From Zeus faber (lineage: Eukaryota > Chordata > Actinopteri > Zeiformes > Zeidae), in NCBI GenBank assembly GCA_960531495.1, contig OY482864.1, positions 10,119,396 to 10,183,395 on the forward strand: a DNA stretch of 64,000 bases, given 5' to 3'. Shown here piece after piece: positions 33,273 through 43,648 of the stretch; within the stretch, counting starts at the first letter, position 1; each line of letters opens with the position of its first letter. The translations under genes and the position numbers were made by a program. The notes under the pieces were generated by a model. That model did not search any database and was not told where the DNA came from. It was given only the letters and a program-made list of their open reading frames with translations.

Positions 33273-33730
33273 CCAAAAAGTGATTGCAGCATCAACCTTG
33301 TCACTGAAACTTATTTATGCCTCAAAATGACTTAGTTTTGTTCATGAGAGTTATATTTTAGAGATTATAGTCCACCCAGTCCTTTGAACCTGTTGAAATG
33401 CCTTTAAAGGGCCAAAACCGTTTTCCACTTTCCAAAAAGTGATTGCAACACCAACCTTGTGACTGAAACGTTGTTTCTGCCTCAAAATGACTCGGTTTCA
33501 CTCTTGGTGGCTATATTTGACAGATTATAGCCCACACAGTCCTTTTTACCAGTTGAAATACATTGAAAGAGCCGATACAACTCAGTATCAGTGCAGTTTT
33601 GCACTTGTCACTCCATAAAATGCAGTTTTGCACTTGTCAAAAAGTGATTGCAGATCCTACCTTGTCACTGAAAGGTTGTTTATGACTCATAACGACTTGG
33701 TTTCGTTCATAAGGGTTATGGCACGACACC
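33273..33730. repeat. Diverged tandem repeat, three units of about 160-205 bp
   Basis: AAAAAGTGATTGCA occurs at 33275, 33434 and 33639. Each is followed in order by CCTTGTSACTGAAA, a TTATTTATG/TTGTTT..TG block, CTCAAAATGACT/CTCATAACGACT and a TTCRTTCAT/GGTTTC block. The periods are 159 and 205 bp; the second unit carries an extra 45 bp that includes two copies of TGCAGTTTTGCACTTGTCA. Non-coding, diverged, origin unknown. Confidence 0.85.
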
Positions 33731-35261
33731 GCTTCTCATCTGGGAGGTCATCTTCCAGGGGGTCCCCAGCCAGATAACGGAGGATAGTTCAACTCCACCC
33801 TCTGTGCAATAATGACTGTTTTGATAATATATTCACGGCAGTGTCTCGAACCAACATAGACGGATTGGGGTCTCAGAGACAAAATCTTATCCAGAGGGAT
33901 CTATGGCCTAATGCATATCAAGTCCAAAGTGTCCTTGTCCTATAACATTGTTAGTTGCTCCCGCTGCTAAAGAGGACTCTGGGGTCGAATCTCTTATGAC
34001 GCTTTTGTACATCACTTTGTGGAAGTTGGAGGCTCGTAGGTATTGGAAAGCCTCGGCCCGGCCAACACGTTTCTGCTCTGTGCAGCTGAGCTCTTAGTTT
34101 TCCTCCTCCTTTTTTTCTATCTGTGAGGCCCGACTGACCCTGCCCGCATCAATCACACGAGGAATAAAGCCACGGCAGTTTCATCAACACTTTTCACCGC
34201 GAAATCTGTGGAAGATGTCCCAGATCCACTTGTGCATGCGTTTTAAACCGAACAACTCGCATTTTGTCCGTGGGATCACACAGAGTTGCCAAAAGGGAGG
34301 AAGAAAAAAAAAAAAAAAAAAGTGATTCCAGAAAAAGAGGATCCGTTAATGTTTTCACTGTTCAGCAGATGTGTGTGAAGTGTTATGAAAAACAGGCTTT
34401 CTATGAATCCATCAGCTTCCAGTGCGGTCCAAAGTGGTTGAATCATCGATCCACACGGTCGATAAAGGGAGATAAAAAAATAATAAAAGAAAAAAAAAAT
34501 CAAAGAATTGGGATTCTGAATTGACTAGGAAATGATTGTGAATTTTATCATCACCGCCCCGACCAAATCAACAAGGAAATTCACAAACTGTATGTTTGAA
34601 TTCTGCCGAAAAGCGATGGCATCAGGTGGGATGATATCCTAAGAACACCGAACATTGTTGATGACACTACACTACACTACACTGAATGTTTCACTCAATC
34701 TAAATATGAAGTAGGCCTTCAATGGAAAAACCACGTTCCCGGAATGAAGGTCGAGGCATGATCTTAACTTTTGATGAAGCAGTCTTTGAATTGCCATTAA
34801 CATTTTATTGACATGACTACAAGCACTGAATGAATCACAATTTGGGCAGTCACGATCATGACATTTTAGCTGCCGGTTAGTTGTCATACAAATAATTGCC
34901 ATTCACAATTTTATCGTCTTTTTTTGATCATTTTAGGCCACCATCCTAGTATGAGCTGATAATCCACATTTCTGACATAATATAGTGGCGGGATGAGCTC
35001 AAATCGCCCCGCTGGACGGAAATTTCCAGCAGGTGAACGATGCAGCTAGTTATCATGCCGAGTCGAGATGATTCCAATCAAACTGAGGACGAGGAGCTTG
35101 GTAGAGCAGCCTTTACACATAGCTGAGCTGCGTGGAAGGCGACTCTGGAAGGTCAAAGAGTGAGCTTTGATGTCGTAAATCCAGCGAGTAGCATCCCTGC
35201 AATGCCTTCTCCGGCATTGCCAGATACAGTCAGACATTCTGCGTCTCCACCACACATGCGC
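33731..35261. other. Non-coding stretch, no gene recognised
   Basis: Poly-A at 34304-34321 and A-rich runs to 34500. Includes the family A repeat copy at 34844-34925 and a short (CACTA)n run near 34666-34682. No exon found. Confidence 0.5.
34844..34925 (+). repeat. Dispersed repeat fragment, family A copy 2
   Basis: Shares order and words with 30193-30262 (TCACGATCATGACATTTTAG, then AATTGC, ATTCACAATTTTATCGTC and a T run) but keeps an extra TAGTTGTCATACAAATAATTG middle that the first copy lacks, so this copy is closer to full length. Confidence 0.6.
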
Positions 35262-35419
35262 GCACACATACACACACACTTAAAGACAGACGTTAAGACA
35301 CGAAAAGCAAGAGAAAAACACACACATGCAAATGCAGATACACACACACACACACACACACGCGCGCGCGCGATACAAACACACACACATTTAGACACAA
35401 AAAGAAAAACACTAACACA

Positions 35420-35461
<42 letters not shown>
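35262..35461. repeat. Compound (CA)n microsatellite, about 200 bp
   Basis: Three CA blocks (35264-35280, 35339-35390, 35418-35461) with a (CG)n insert at 35361-35371, separated by A-rich or AGACA spacers. Probably a single decayed array. Confidence 0.94.
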
Positions 35462-35463
<2 letters not shown>

Positions 35464-37054
35464 TTCAAAAAGAGATACAGAAAGAAAGATGTGCGCAGGG
35501 GAAACACATGCTCATAAACACGCAGACACACACGGGGCCCGCCATCAGTCTTCCAGCTGCTGCTGCCGTGATGTGTGTCGTACGACACGAACGCCAGGGG
35601 CCCCGAACATGCCTGGCCCCCCGTCCTGCGAACCATCTACTCGACTCAGCGGGCCGAGGGGGCCCCCGACGCCCTGATTAATGACTGCGCCGCATTTAAA
35701 CATTCTGATTGTCATCTTAAAGCGAATGGTGGAGAATGAAACGAGGGGGGCGGGGTGGTTGAAACTCCTCACGTTCTTGTTCAAAAGTTGGAAGGCGGGA
35801 GGAGGAACGGCCTTGACCAGGCTGATGGTGGTCTCCAACCGCTCCAAACAGACAGAACAAGCAGAACCCATTAAAAATAAGGAGTTTCGGGAGTTTTTGG
35901 ATGAAGTACTAAAGCTTTTTACGAGCAAATGAATGAATGTCTTAGCAAAAAAAATCCAATTATTTTTTCAGGTCATGATGGGGAGCATTTTCCTCTTAAA
36001 TGTTGATTTTATCTCTCCTACAATTGAGGGATCTGTCTGTGTCTTGACGTCTTAAGACTCTTCTCTCACCTTATTCCATATAAGGTAGATTCGCTTGGAA
36101 GAAGACCTTGTTTTGTGGCACTTCACAGGAAACAGCCATTCAATGTGTTTGCGTTATGCACAAGCTTCTCTTTATGCCGTTCCCACTGTGGGTGGCGGGG
36201 TCCGCCTTTTCTGATGAGAATGCAACGGTCGGAGATCTGCAGTGAATTTGATAATGCTGCGTTTGATAAAGTTGTTTGGATAAAGTTGTGGTCAGTAAAC
36301 TGTCGACATGGATGAACATTCATGAAAAAGGATCGGACAATCATTGAGAAAGAAGGCAAAGTTTGGGGAAAAGAAAAGTGAGTTAGAGGGACGTCGTAGG
36401 GGGACGACGGGAGGTAAACATTGGGGTTTCGAATGGTCTTCTGGGACTTGTAGCCGTGGCAGACAAAGGGGCGTGGTTCGAGGCAGATTGGCGGCCGCGG
36501 GAAAGGAAACCGTGCTGGCGCCCGCAGCCGGTGCTTGATCCCGCCCCTCGGTTCCGCCACAGTAGTGTAATCCCGATCTGACGTGCTGCACTAAATCAGT
36601 GTCGCGGGTGCGTGCCATATGCAGGCTCGCATACGGTAGCGGGAAATGTTTGCTCTGCACTTAACGCTCCTGGATCAGCGTTGGATTTGCTATTTCTCGC
36701 GCGTGACAGAGCTGATCCCCAAAGTGTAGCCGTTGTTTTTTGTTAGTGCGTCCGTGACAGCCCGCAGCGCGGCGATGGGGCTGTATAGCTGTCCCGTTTT
36801 AACCTCGCGAGCAGCCCGTGACATCACTGCCCACAACGACACCCCCCCCCCCCCCCCGTGCACCCCCTCCACCTCCGCCAACACCATATCCAATCGCCCG
36901 GCAGCTGAGCAGGCTCCCCACTGGCGACTTGAATAATGGCCTGTGTGTTTAACTTGCTCAACACAAAGAAGCCGTGTAATCTAAATACATAATGTAATAT
37001 AAATACAACAAAACCGTATAATCTCGCAAACTACTGCTGTGGGCTGAGGGGTCC

Positions 37055-37055
<1 letters not shown>
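35462..37055. other. Non-coding stretch, no gene recognised
   Basis: A GGGGCCC-rich patch at 35535-35680 and a C-run at 36843-36857 are the only low-complexity parts. Frames up to about 145 codons on the minus strand (36123-36560) have no recognisable domain. Confidence 0.5.

Positions 37056-37134
<79 letters not shown>
37056..37134. repeat. Pure (GT)n microsatellite
   Basis: About 39 uninterrupted GT units; likely polymorphic. Confidence 0.98.
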
Positions 37135-37528
37135 ACGCACCACCGTCGTGTGTCACATTTTGGCCGTGCCTCCCCTGTGCCTGTGTCTCTGGCGAGGTAG
37201 GCTGGCACTCTCGGTGTTTAAAAAGCCCCCGGAAAGTTTACAGAGAGTGTACTTCTGCTGGGGCTTTGTGTGACAAGCTTTAACGCAGCATACCCATCAG
37301 CGGCAAAACAGCACCGGACCTCCCTGGAATCCACTCTCGCCACTTTTCCATTCATGCATTTCCACGCGTTCCCCCGGCATCCCGTCACAGAAAGCGTTTG
37401 TCCGGGGAGGGGGCGACTAATAGCGGCTTTGTTTGTCAGGCTGAGGACGGGGACGCTACCGTGCGCTTTTGCCCCGATCGCGACGGTTCCATCGATATGA
37501 CGGTCGGTCGCTGCCTCCGGTCACCTAT
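37135..37528. other. Non-coding stretch, no gene recognised
   Basis: Moderately GC-rich single-copy DNA. Overlapping short frames in two phases on the plus strand show no domain. Confidence 0.5.
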
Positions 37529-37763
37529 CCGGGTGTCTGCAGGTGTCAGAGACTTCAATTTGATACTTTTTAAGACCTTTTCCAGACGCAATTTCTCAAA
37601 ATTTATGACAGATTTTGTTATTTAGTCCGATTTTACAATGATTGTCAGCATGTACCACAGTACAGTGCAAAGGTAAATATTGGGTATAAACATGGCAGGC
37701 TAGGAACTAGATGATGGAATTGTAATAATTGACTTTTAAGGCCTGATATTTGCGGACGCCCTG
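37529..37763. mobile_element. hAT-like short terminal-inverted-repeat element, both ends present
   Basis: About 235 bp bounded by CCGGGTGTCTGCAGG on the left and GCGGACGCCCTG on the right, which are imperfect inverted repeats (the right end reads CAGGGCGTCCGC in reverse). Interior TTTTTAAGACCTTTT and TTTTAAGGCCTGATATTTGC blocks match the element at 20472-21094. There is no coding capacity, so it would have been mobilised in trans. I see no 8-bp target duplication, probably because of age. The hAT label is by resemblance to known fish repeats. Confidence 0.6.
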
Positions 37764-38549
37764 ATTATACAGATACTTCACGACAGTTCTGCTGTAATTA
37801 GGAAAAATGGTCATTAAAAAAATGGAGATCAGTACATGAATTTGAGTTATGTGGCTTTGGGTTCAGTGTTGAAACAACTTCATATCTAGGCCTTGACGGA
37901 TCGGCCCAGACACATTCTTTGGGTTTTTACTACAGGAAATGGGAGCGACTGTTTCCCAAATTTTGAGCCTTGGTCACTGCCTGTCCAGGCAAATTTTGAG
38001 AGGGTACACCTGCAAACACTAACCCCAAATTAAACATTTCAACAGTAATACCCAAGTGACGCTGTTGGCCAGATTAATGATTGTGCATTTCCTTTTCATC
38101 TGAACATGATAAACGAAAAAAAAAAAAAAAGGTTTTGGTGTTTTCAAAAAGCAGGCTGCAGATTTGAAATAAATGTGAAGAGCTTGCTGTTCTGGAAGTG
38201 CGCTCTCGATTTTCCGCAGGTTTATTCCCTCTCGTGGCGCAAGAGTAAAAGCTCAGCCTAAGATGTGAAAAGAAGACTGTGCGTCATCGATCTATTATTT
38301 TAACTCCCCGATTATTGCGGATAATAATGTGTCTCCCTGATGTCGGTTCTCGGAAGCCGTATCCCTAAGAAGCAATATTTACATGAGGCGTTTGGAGCCA
38401 GGGAGCATCCTGGGTAATGCAAATAGTGGCTTTGACACCGTAAGGAAAACACACGGCTGTGTGAAAAAATGAAGAATACAAATAAATCTGGTCATGCAAA
38501 TTGTCGCAAGAAGCTCTTGAGTTTATGATATGTTTGAGCAGACTTTTGA
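37764..38549. other. Non-coding stretch, no gene recognised
   Basis: AT-rich single-copy sequence with one poly-A run (38116-38131). No open frame of interest. Confidence 0.5.
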
Positions 38550-38617
38550 CACACACACAAACACAAACACACACACATATATACACACACACACCACACA
38601 CACACACACACACACAC
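38550..38617. repeat. Interrupted (CA)n microsatellite
   Basis: CA blocks separated by AA and TATATA steps. Confidence 0.95.
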
Positions 38618-38690
38618 GTCTGGCACATTTTTTCATTTATATGGCTACGTAGTTTATGTACTTCTTCGTTGTATATGCAAACTAAAATCC

Positions 38691-38724
<34 letters not shown>
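38691..38724. repeat. (ATCT)n tetranucleotide repeat
   Basis: About eight and a half perfect ATCT units; a typical polymorphic tetranucleotide locus. Confidence 0.96.
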
Positions 38725-39550
38725 GAGAATCTCAAACAAGTCACTGTACCGTAATTACACTAATAGTTAGGCAACAAAAAATTAGTATATCATATAATCT
38801 TGTATATCTATGAAACTACATGTTTAGCTCTCCATCTTTCCTGCGACTGGACTTGGCCGCTCTGTCCTCCAAGTTATATGTGAGTTGGATCCCTTCTGAA
38901 GAAGGTAAAAACATGGCAACGTTGGCAAGGGAAATTCAATATCTTTCTCATTCATTCTTATTTTATTGAATTCATATGAATGAGTTTATTTGTTTACCAA
39001 AGCTGGGCGGACTGTGTCGACCCGCGTCCACCTCCAATTTGACCCCCATGTGCCCGGGATTCCTTAAGGCACTAAAGCGCTGATGTAAGGCCGTCCTGAA
39101 ACGTATTAACTTGGGGGAAAAACAAACCCCTGGTGGCTGAGGGAACAGCAACGGTGTGTCTGGAGGGGCGGGTGGTGGAGGCGGGAGAGAGGGGGGGGGG
39201 TTGTACAGCATAATTATGAGTGGCAGCGGCACACATTCACTGCCTGCTCGGGTCTCCCCGCGTTAGGAAACGACCAAATCGTGAACTGGGGAATGAGACC
39301 TGGCAACTCCTGCGGGCTCCACCAGCCGTTACCTCACTGCTTTCACATGGCCTCTTAGAAGTCCACTCCAAGCAAATCTAATTTCCCCACAAATCTTCAT
39401 ATTAAGGTCGGTTTACTCCGAAACGCTTTGCTCCATTGGTTTTTGGAAGGTCTCGTGAAACATGCCTGTTTTCAGGGACATTCATGCGGCCCAAAATATA
39501 TTCTATCTCAAATAATGGAACGCTCGACATTAGTGACGGGTCCTGTCAAG

Positions 39551-39725
39551 AATGTGGTGACTGAATATGTATCATGATACAGGAGTCATGATATCATAGT
39601 ACACAGCAATACGATAAATACAGTGGTATCTGCAATTTTACCGACGACTGTTGACAGGCCTTTAAAAAATTAATACATTTAGATGCAATAGATATGATAC
39701 TGTATAATAGGGCTGGGTATTGGGG
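39551..39725 (-). repeat. Relic of a GGGCTGGGTAT-type dispersed element
   Basis: The right end, TAGGGCTGGGTATTG, and interior ATGATAC, ATCATGATA and ATACGATA words on the other side resemble a common fish repeat that begins TAGGGCTGGGTATCG and is rich in CGATAC. Here it is decayed, with only one recognisable end. Identified from memory; tentative. Confidence 0.4.
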
Positions 39726-40455
39726 CAGGATGTTCAAGATGGCTTATAAATCTTCTCTATATCGATATATAGAGTTGTTATACGTAATGAGATTTGTTAC
39801 CGCTTCCCTTTACCGCTTGACGCCCGAAATACAAAAATATTTTACAGAACAAATTCATTCTAATGAAGAAATTATTTTTTTTCAATTACTTTTCGACAAT
39901 GAAAACTATGTGTAAAATGGATGCATCCATTTTTGTGGATTTTGTGGTAACCTTTTTGTGACTGTATACTAATAATAATAGTGGTCTTACAACAAAGTAT
40001 TCCAGTACTGCAGTACAATCTACTGTAGCAGATGGAGGTCGACACAAATTGACAAAAAACTACAGTATAAACAACCTTGTCCACGACTTCCATGAATCTG
40101 CGTGAAATTTTTATAGAAACCTGGACAGAATTGGACAGGGGGTCTGTTAATAAAAAGGAACAACAACAAGCCCATAATCTACAGTACGTGACACGGGCAT
40201 TCCACGACAGACGCCCGGCAGAGACAGGCCAAGCTCGAGAGAGACACACCAGCAACCTCCCCTCCGCCCAAACAGTCAGAATGTGACACGCCACAGGAGC
40301 GGCTCCGCTCGGCCCACTTTGACAAGGCCCATGTCTGGAAAATCCTCTCTGCCAAATGTCATGTTTCTTTTTTGTTGTTGTTGTGTTTTTATTTTTTTTT
40401 TATATATTATTTTTTCTTTTCGGGGGTTTTCATGAAGTCGTCGACCAGCCCTGAA

Positions 40456-40478
40456 CTCTCTCTCTCTCTCTCTCTCTC
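40456..40478. repeat. (CT)n microsatellite
   Basis: About 11 CT units, uninterrupted. Confidence 0.92.
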
Positions 40479-41297
40479 CGGAGTTCCTGAGTTCGCCGGC
40501 GCCTTCATCAGCCGAGACGGAGATTAAGTGAGGTGTTGCTCTATGTTTTATGGGTTCTTACACTGGAGAGCGATGGACGGCCAAGGCTTTTCTTTTCTTT
40601 TTTTTATTCCATAACTGATCGGCGTAGCCCGGGGAAGACGTGTTACGCACTGTTACCGCTCCAATAAAAGTATAGTGCGGCACACGAGAGCCGAAGCTGG
40701 AAGACGTAACCTCCCAGCGTTGCGTTCGTGCCGAACATATCCAAAAGCCTGTTTAAAAAACAAAAAAAAAGAAAAAAGCCTGCATGCATTGTTTTGTTAT
40801 TTTTTAGTCGAGGGGGAAATGATTCTACAACGCTGCGTGTTTAGAAAGATCTAATGTAGATAAGTAGGGTCAGAATTTCAAGTGAATGATGTCATCTAAA
40901 TCAAAGCCTGCTGCTTCAATTACAGTCGGCTAATATTATAAATAGTATGACGTTGGTTAAAGGGTTTGAAAAATATCTATTTGTGACGAGTCGAGATGTC
41001 TGACTGGACTAATATGGTGATTGTGTTTTGTCTAATTGGCAGGGCTCGCGGATTTGCAAACGGCGAAAAAATTTGGTCCTCTCGCCCGCTCCTCGTTGCG
41101 CGGCGTCTTGCTTTGGAAATATCGTCCTATCTCGCCAAGAGCGAGACCTTGACGGCACCGGAGCGACGGATCCACACCGGGGCTCGGACGGCCGAGCGAG
41201 TCTCGGACGGCTGCTGGGGAGAACGGAGGTCCCAGTTCGGGAGAAGAAAGACAGGCTTGACTGTATTCAGTGAAAGAAACCTGCAAATACGCCGCTA

Positions 41298-41300
<3 letters not shown>

Positions 41301-41357
<57 letters not shown>

Positions 41358-41378
41358 CACACACACACACACACACAG
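41301..41378. repeat. (CA)n microsatellite
   Basis: About 38 CA units with two short GA/CG interruptions. Confidence 0.97.
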
Positions 41379-42399
41379 TTATGTCTTATTTTCTATTAGA
41401 TCTGAATTGCTGTCACGCATGTTTAATAGGCTCTTGCCATTTGGAAAAAAAGAACGCTCTGACGCGCAAAGAGACATCTTATCTCCCCCCGGCTCTTTCC
41501 TTTGTGATTCGTGCTCTGTTTCCAACACAAGCAAGGCCGGTGCCAGCGGAATTCAACGCGCCCTTGGGTTGCGCCCCTTTTGGGAAGCAGCACCCGAACG
41601 AGCGCCCTTTAAGCCCCAAAGGTGGCAGGAGCTTGGCCCCCCCTCGGACGGACGGCGACGGTAGGGGCGGCGGCGGAGAGGAGGGGAGGGGAGGGGAGAC
41701 GAGGAGAATAAAGGAGAGGGGGGAAGGGGAAGGGGAGCGACGAGGAGGGGACCTGACGGAGCGCTGAAAAGGAGGCAGCTCCATTATTCACAAGCAACGG
41801 GGGCAACAATGCGATGCAGCGCGATGGGATTCAGGGGAAATGTTTTCACTTACGGATTGCTGTAATGAGCAGATGTTTTTGGTGATTTTGCTCCGCGAGC
41901 AGACTAAATATTCAATATCTGGCCAGTGGATCTCGTACTCGTAGAATGAGGCTTATCCCGCCGCGGAAAAAAAAATCAATCGCGCAGTGATTGATGACAA
42001 AGACGAATTCTGACGTTATGCTGCAGGGTTTAAAGCTGAGTTGTGTGAAATTCATTTTGCACCGTTGTTGAATGGGTACCCCCCCTGAGTCGAGTTGAAT
42101 CAGATATTCTGGCATCGCCACGTCACTCCGCCGCCTCTGTCCATCGGAAATCACGGTTCCAGGAGAGCGGGTGAGTGTGGAGCTCTCAGACCAATGGGGA
42201 GGGACGGCCAGCATGTCTAACTGCTGGACCTCCCTCCTCGAGCTTCCATATGGACCAGCTTTTGTCAACATGGTTAAGAAAGCAAAACATGTGAACTAGC
42301 GTCCTCCCACTTTCTATGCATCTATACTGCACACCTATAAGAGAAATGTTAATATGTCCTGCTGTACAAACACATTCAATGTATAGGATCATGGACAGG
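41379..42399. other. Non-coding stretch, no gene recognised
   Basis: A purine-rich (GGGGA/GGAG) segment lies at 41660-41765. The part 41800-42150 is AT-richer single-copy DNA. No domain-like translation. Confidence 0.5.
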
Positions 42400-42850
42400 A
42401 ACAGTTTTTATGTCCCTTGGAAAAGTTGGTCAAACCTGGCCTTTGACACCAGAGCACTGCTCTTAATAGAGGGGATAAAATGGCAGGATAGGGTTTCCAA
42501 CATCATGCTGCGGGAACGCACCCAACAGCCCCCTGCGTCCCACCTGGCTACACACACACAGTGTTGGATGCGCTGGTATGGCCATGTCAAAAGGCTCCCC
42601 TCGGAACACCCTACTCACGCTATCCTCCACTTCCAACCTAAAGCGGCCGGCTGGAAACGCCCCCGCGGTGCCCCCCCGCACCCGATGGATTGCTGCCGTC
42701 ACTCGGGACCTACACCAAATGGACCTGTCGCTTGTTGAAGCCGAGTCCCTAGCACTGGACCGACCCAAATGGAGAAGATTGGTGAGACTGATTGGCTCTA
42801 CGCATGGCGTCGGGCCGGCTGCCGAGCAAGAGACCTGATGATGATGATGG
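42400..42850 (+). mobile_element. 5'-truncated non-LTR retrotransposon (3' end only)
   Basis: Only the last part of a reverse-transcriptase ORF remains, followed directly by a stop and a short TGATGATGATGATG tail (42836-42849). Severe 5' truncation and a short-repeat tail are typical of LINEs whose reverse transcription stopped early. The family is uncertain. Confidence 0.75.
42430..42838 (+). pseudogene. C-terminal end of a non-LTR reverse transcriptase, frameshifted
   Basis: The first frame carries F-x-x-R then GIKWQDRVSN, RWYGHVKRLP, HAILHFQP and GWKRPRGAP. The reading then shifts by one base within a run of seven C (42671-42677), and the second frame continues RTRWIAAV, LALDRPKWRRLV and IGSTH to the stop at 42836. 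This motif series is the conserved tail after the polymerase domain in many animal LINE proteins. The polymerase active site itself is not present. There is one obvious frameshift and no earlier stop in the retained part, so the copy is probably fairly young. Confidence 0.8.
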
Positions 42851-43110
42851 CCTTTAATGGGTAACCTTTAGGGTGAAGCAGGAATAAAGATTCTATTCAA
42901 ATATTTTCACAGAAAACGAGTGCTACGATTGAAATTCCAAAGTTCCAAACACGCGTGTGGGGAAAAAAAAAAAAATCAAACAAATATCGCCCTGCAAAAC
43001 AACATTAAAGCACTGGAATAAACCAAACCTCTGTCTCCGCTGTTTCACTGCAAATTGGCACACTGGACAAAGCAGCGGGCTGTGGGCTCTACTCTCACAG
43101 AGGGATTGAG
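42851..43110. other. Non-coding spacer, no gene recognised
   Basis: Single-copy AT-rich spacer with poly-A at 42963-42975. Confidence 0.5.
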
Positions 43111-43144
43111 AGTGTGAGTGTGTGTGTGTGTGTCTGTGTGTGTG

Positions 43145-43176
<32 letters not shown>

Positions 43177-43180
43177 CGTG
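43111..43180. repeat. (GT)n microsatellite
   Basis: About 34 GT units with CT and GC interruptions. Confidence 0.96.
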
Positions 43181-43579
43181 TCATGTGAGGTTCTCCCCGT
43201 GTTTACAGGGCCAGCGGGCAGCGATCCACAGCGTGGCCACAGATAGCGGCGCGGGGTCATCTCTGAGCAGCGCCCCCTCCCCCCCAGCAGGAAACAAACA
43301 CGGGGGTGGCGGTCTGAAACCTGAGCCCTCTAATTGGCCGCTAATTAGCGGGCCCGGTTGACCCCGCGGTTGTTTTTTTTTCCCCGCCGGTGGAGTTTCC
43401 TCCTGTCAGAGGTGTCACCGCAACCGTTTTACAATCGCAAAATAGTCCGGAGGTTTTGGACACTGTTGGAGGAGAGCAAGCGAGGTTGTTTGAAACGCAA
43501 TATAACTCAAGCTGCGGGTCTTTTTAATGTAATTTTACTGTAACTGACCTGGTATTAAAAGCTCAGAGTAAATTAACAA
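43181..43579. other. Non-coding stretch, no gene recognised
   Basis: GC-rich left half, AT-rich right half. Contains poly-T at 43372-43381. No domain-like frame. Confidence 0.5.
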
Positions 43580-43648
43580 TGTGTGTGTGTGTGTGTGTGT
43601 ATGCGTGTGTGTATGTGCGTATGTGTGTGTGTGTGTTTGTGTGTGTGA
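43580..43648. repeat. Interrupted (GT)n microsatellite
   Basis: GT units with AT, GC and TT interruptions, followed by A-rich (AAAAAATAA)n-like sequence to 43671. Confidence 0.95.

Larger units (their letters stand above)
38725..41300. other. Non-coding stretch with a TIR-element relic
   Basis: Contains the relic at 39551-39725, a T-rich run (40371-40418), (CT)n at 40456-40478 and a CpG-richer patch at 41040-41230. Frames there overlap on both strands and show no domain. Confidence 0.5.

Noticed and set aside
33960..34010. tRNA-like GGTCGAATC word
   Set aside because: Acceptor and D arms do not pair; a chance match to the B-box.
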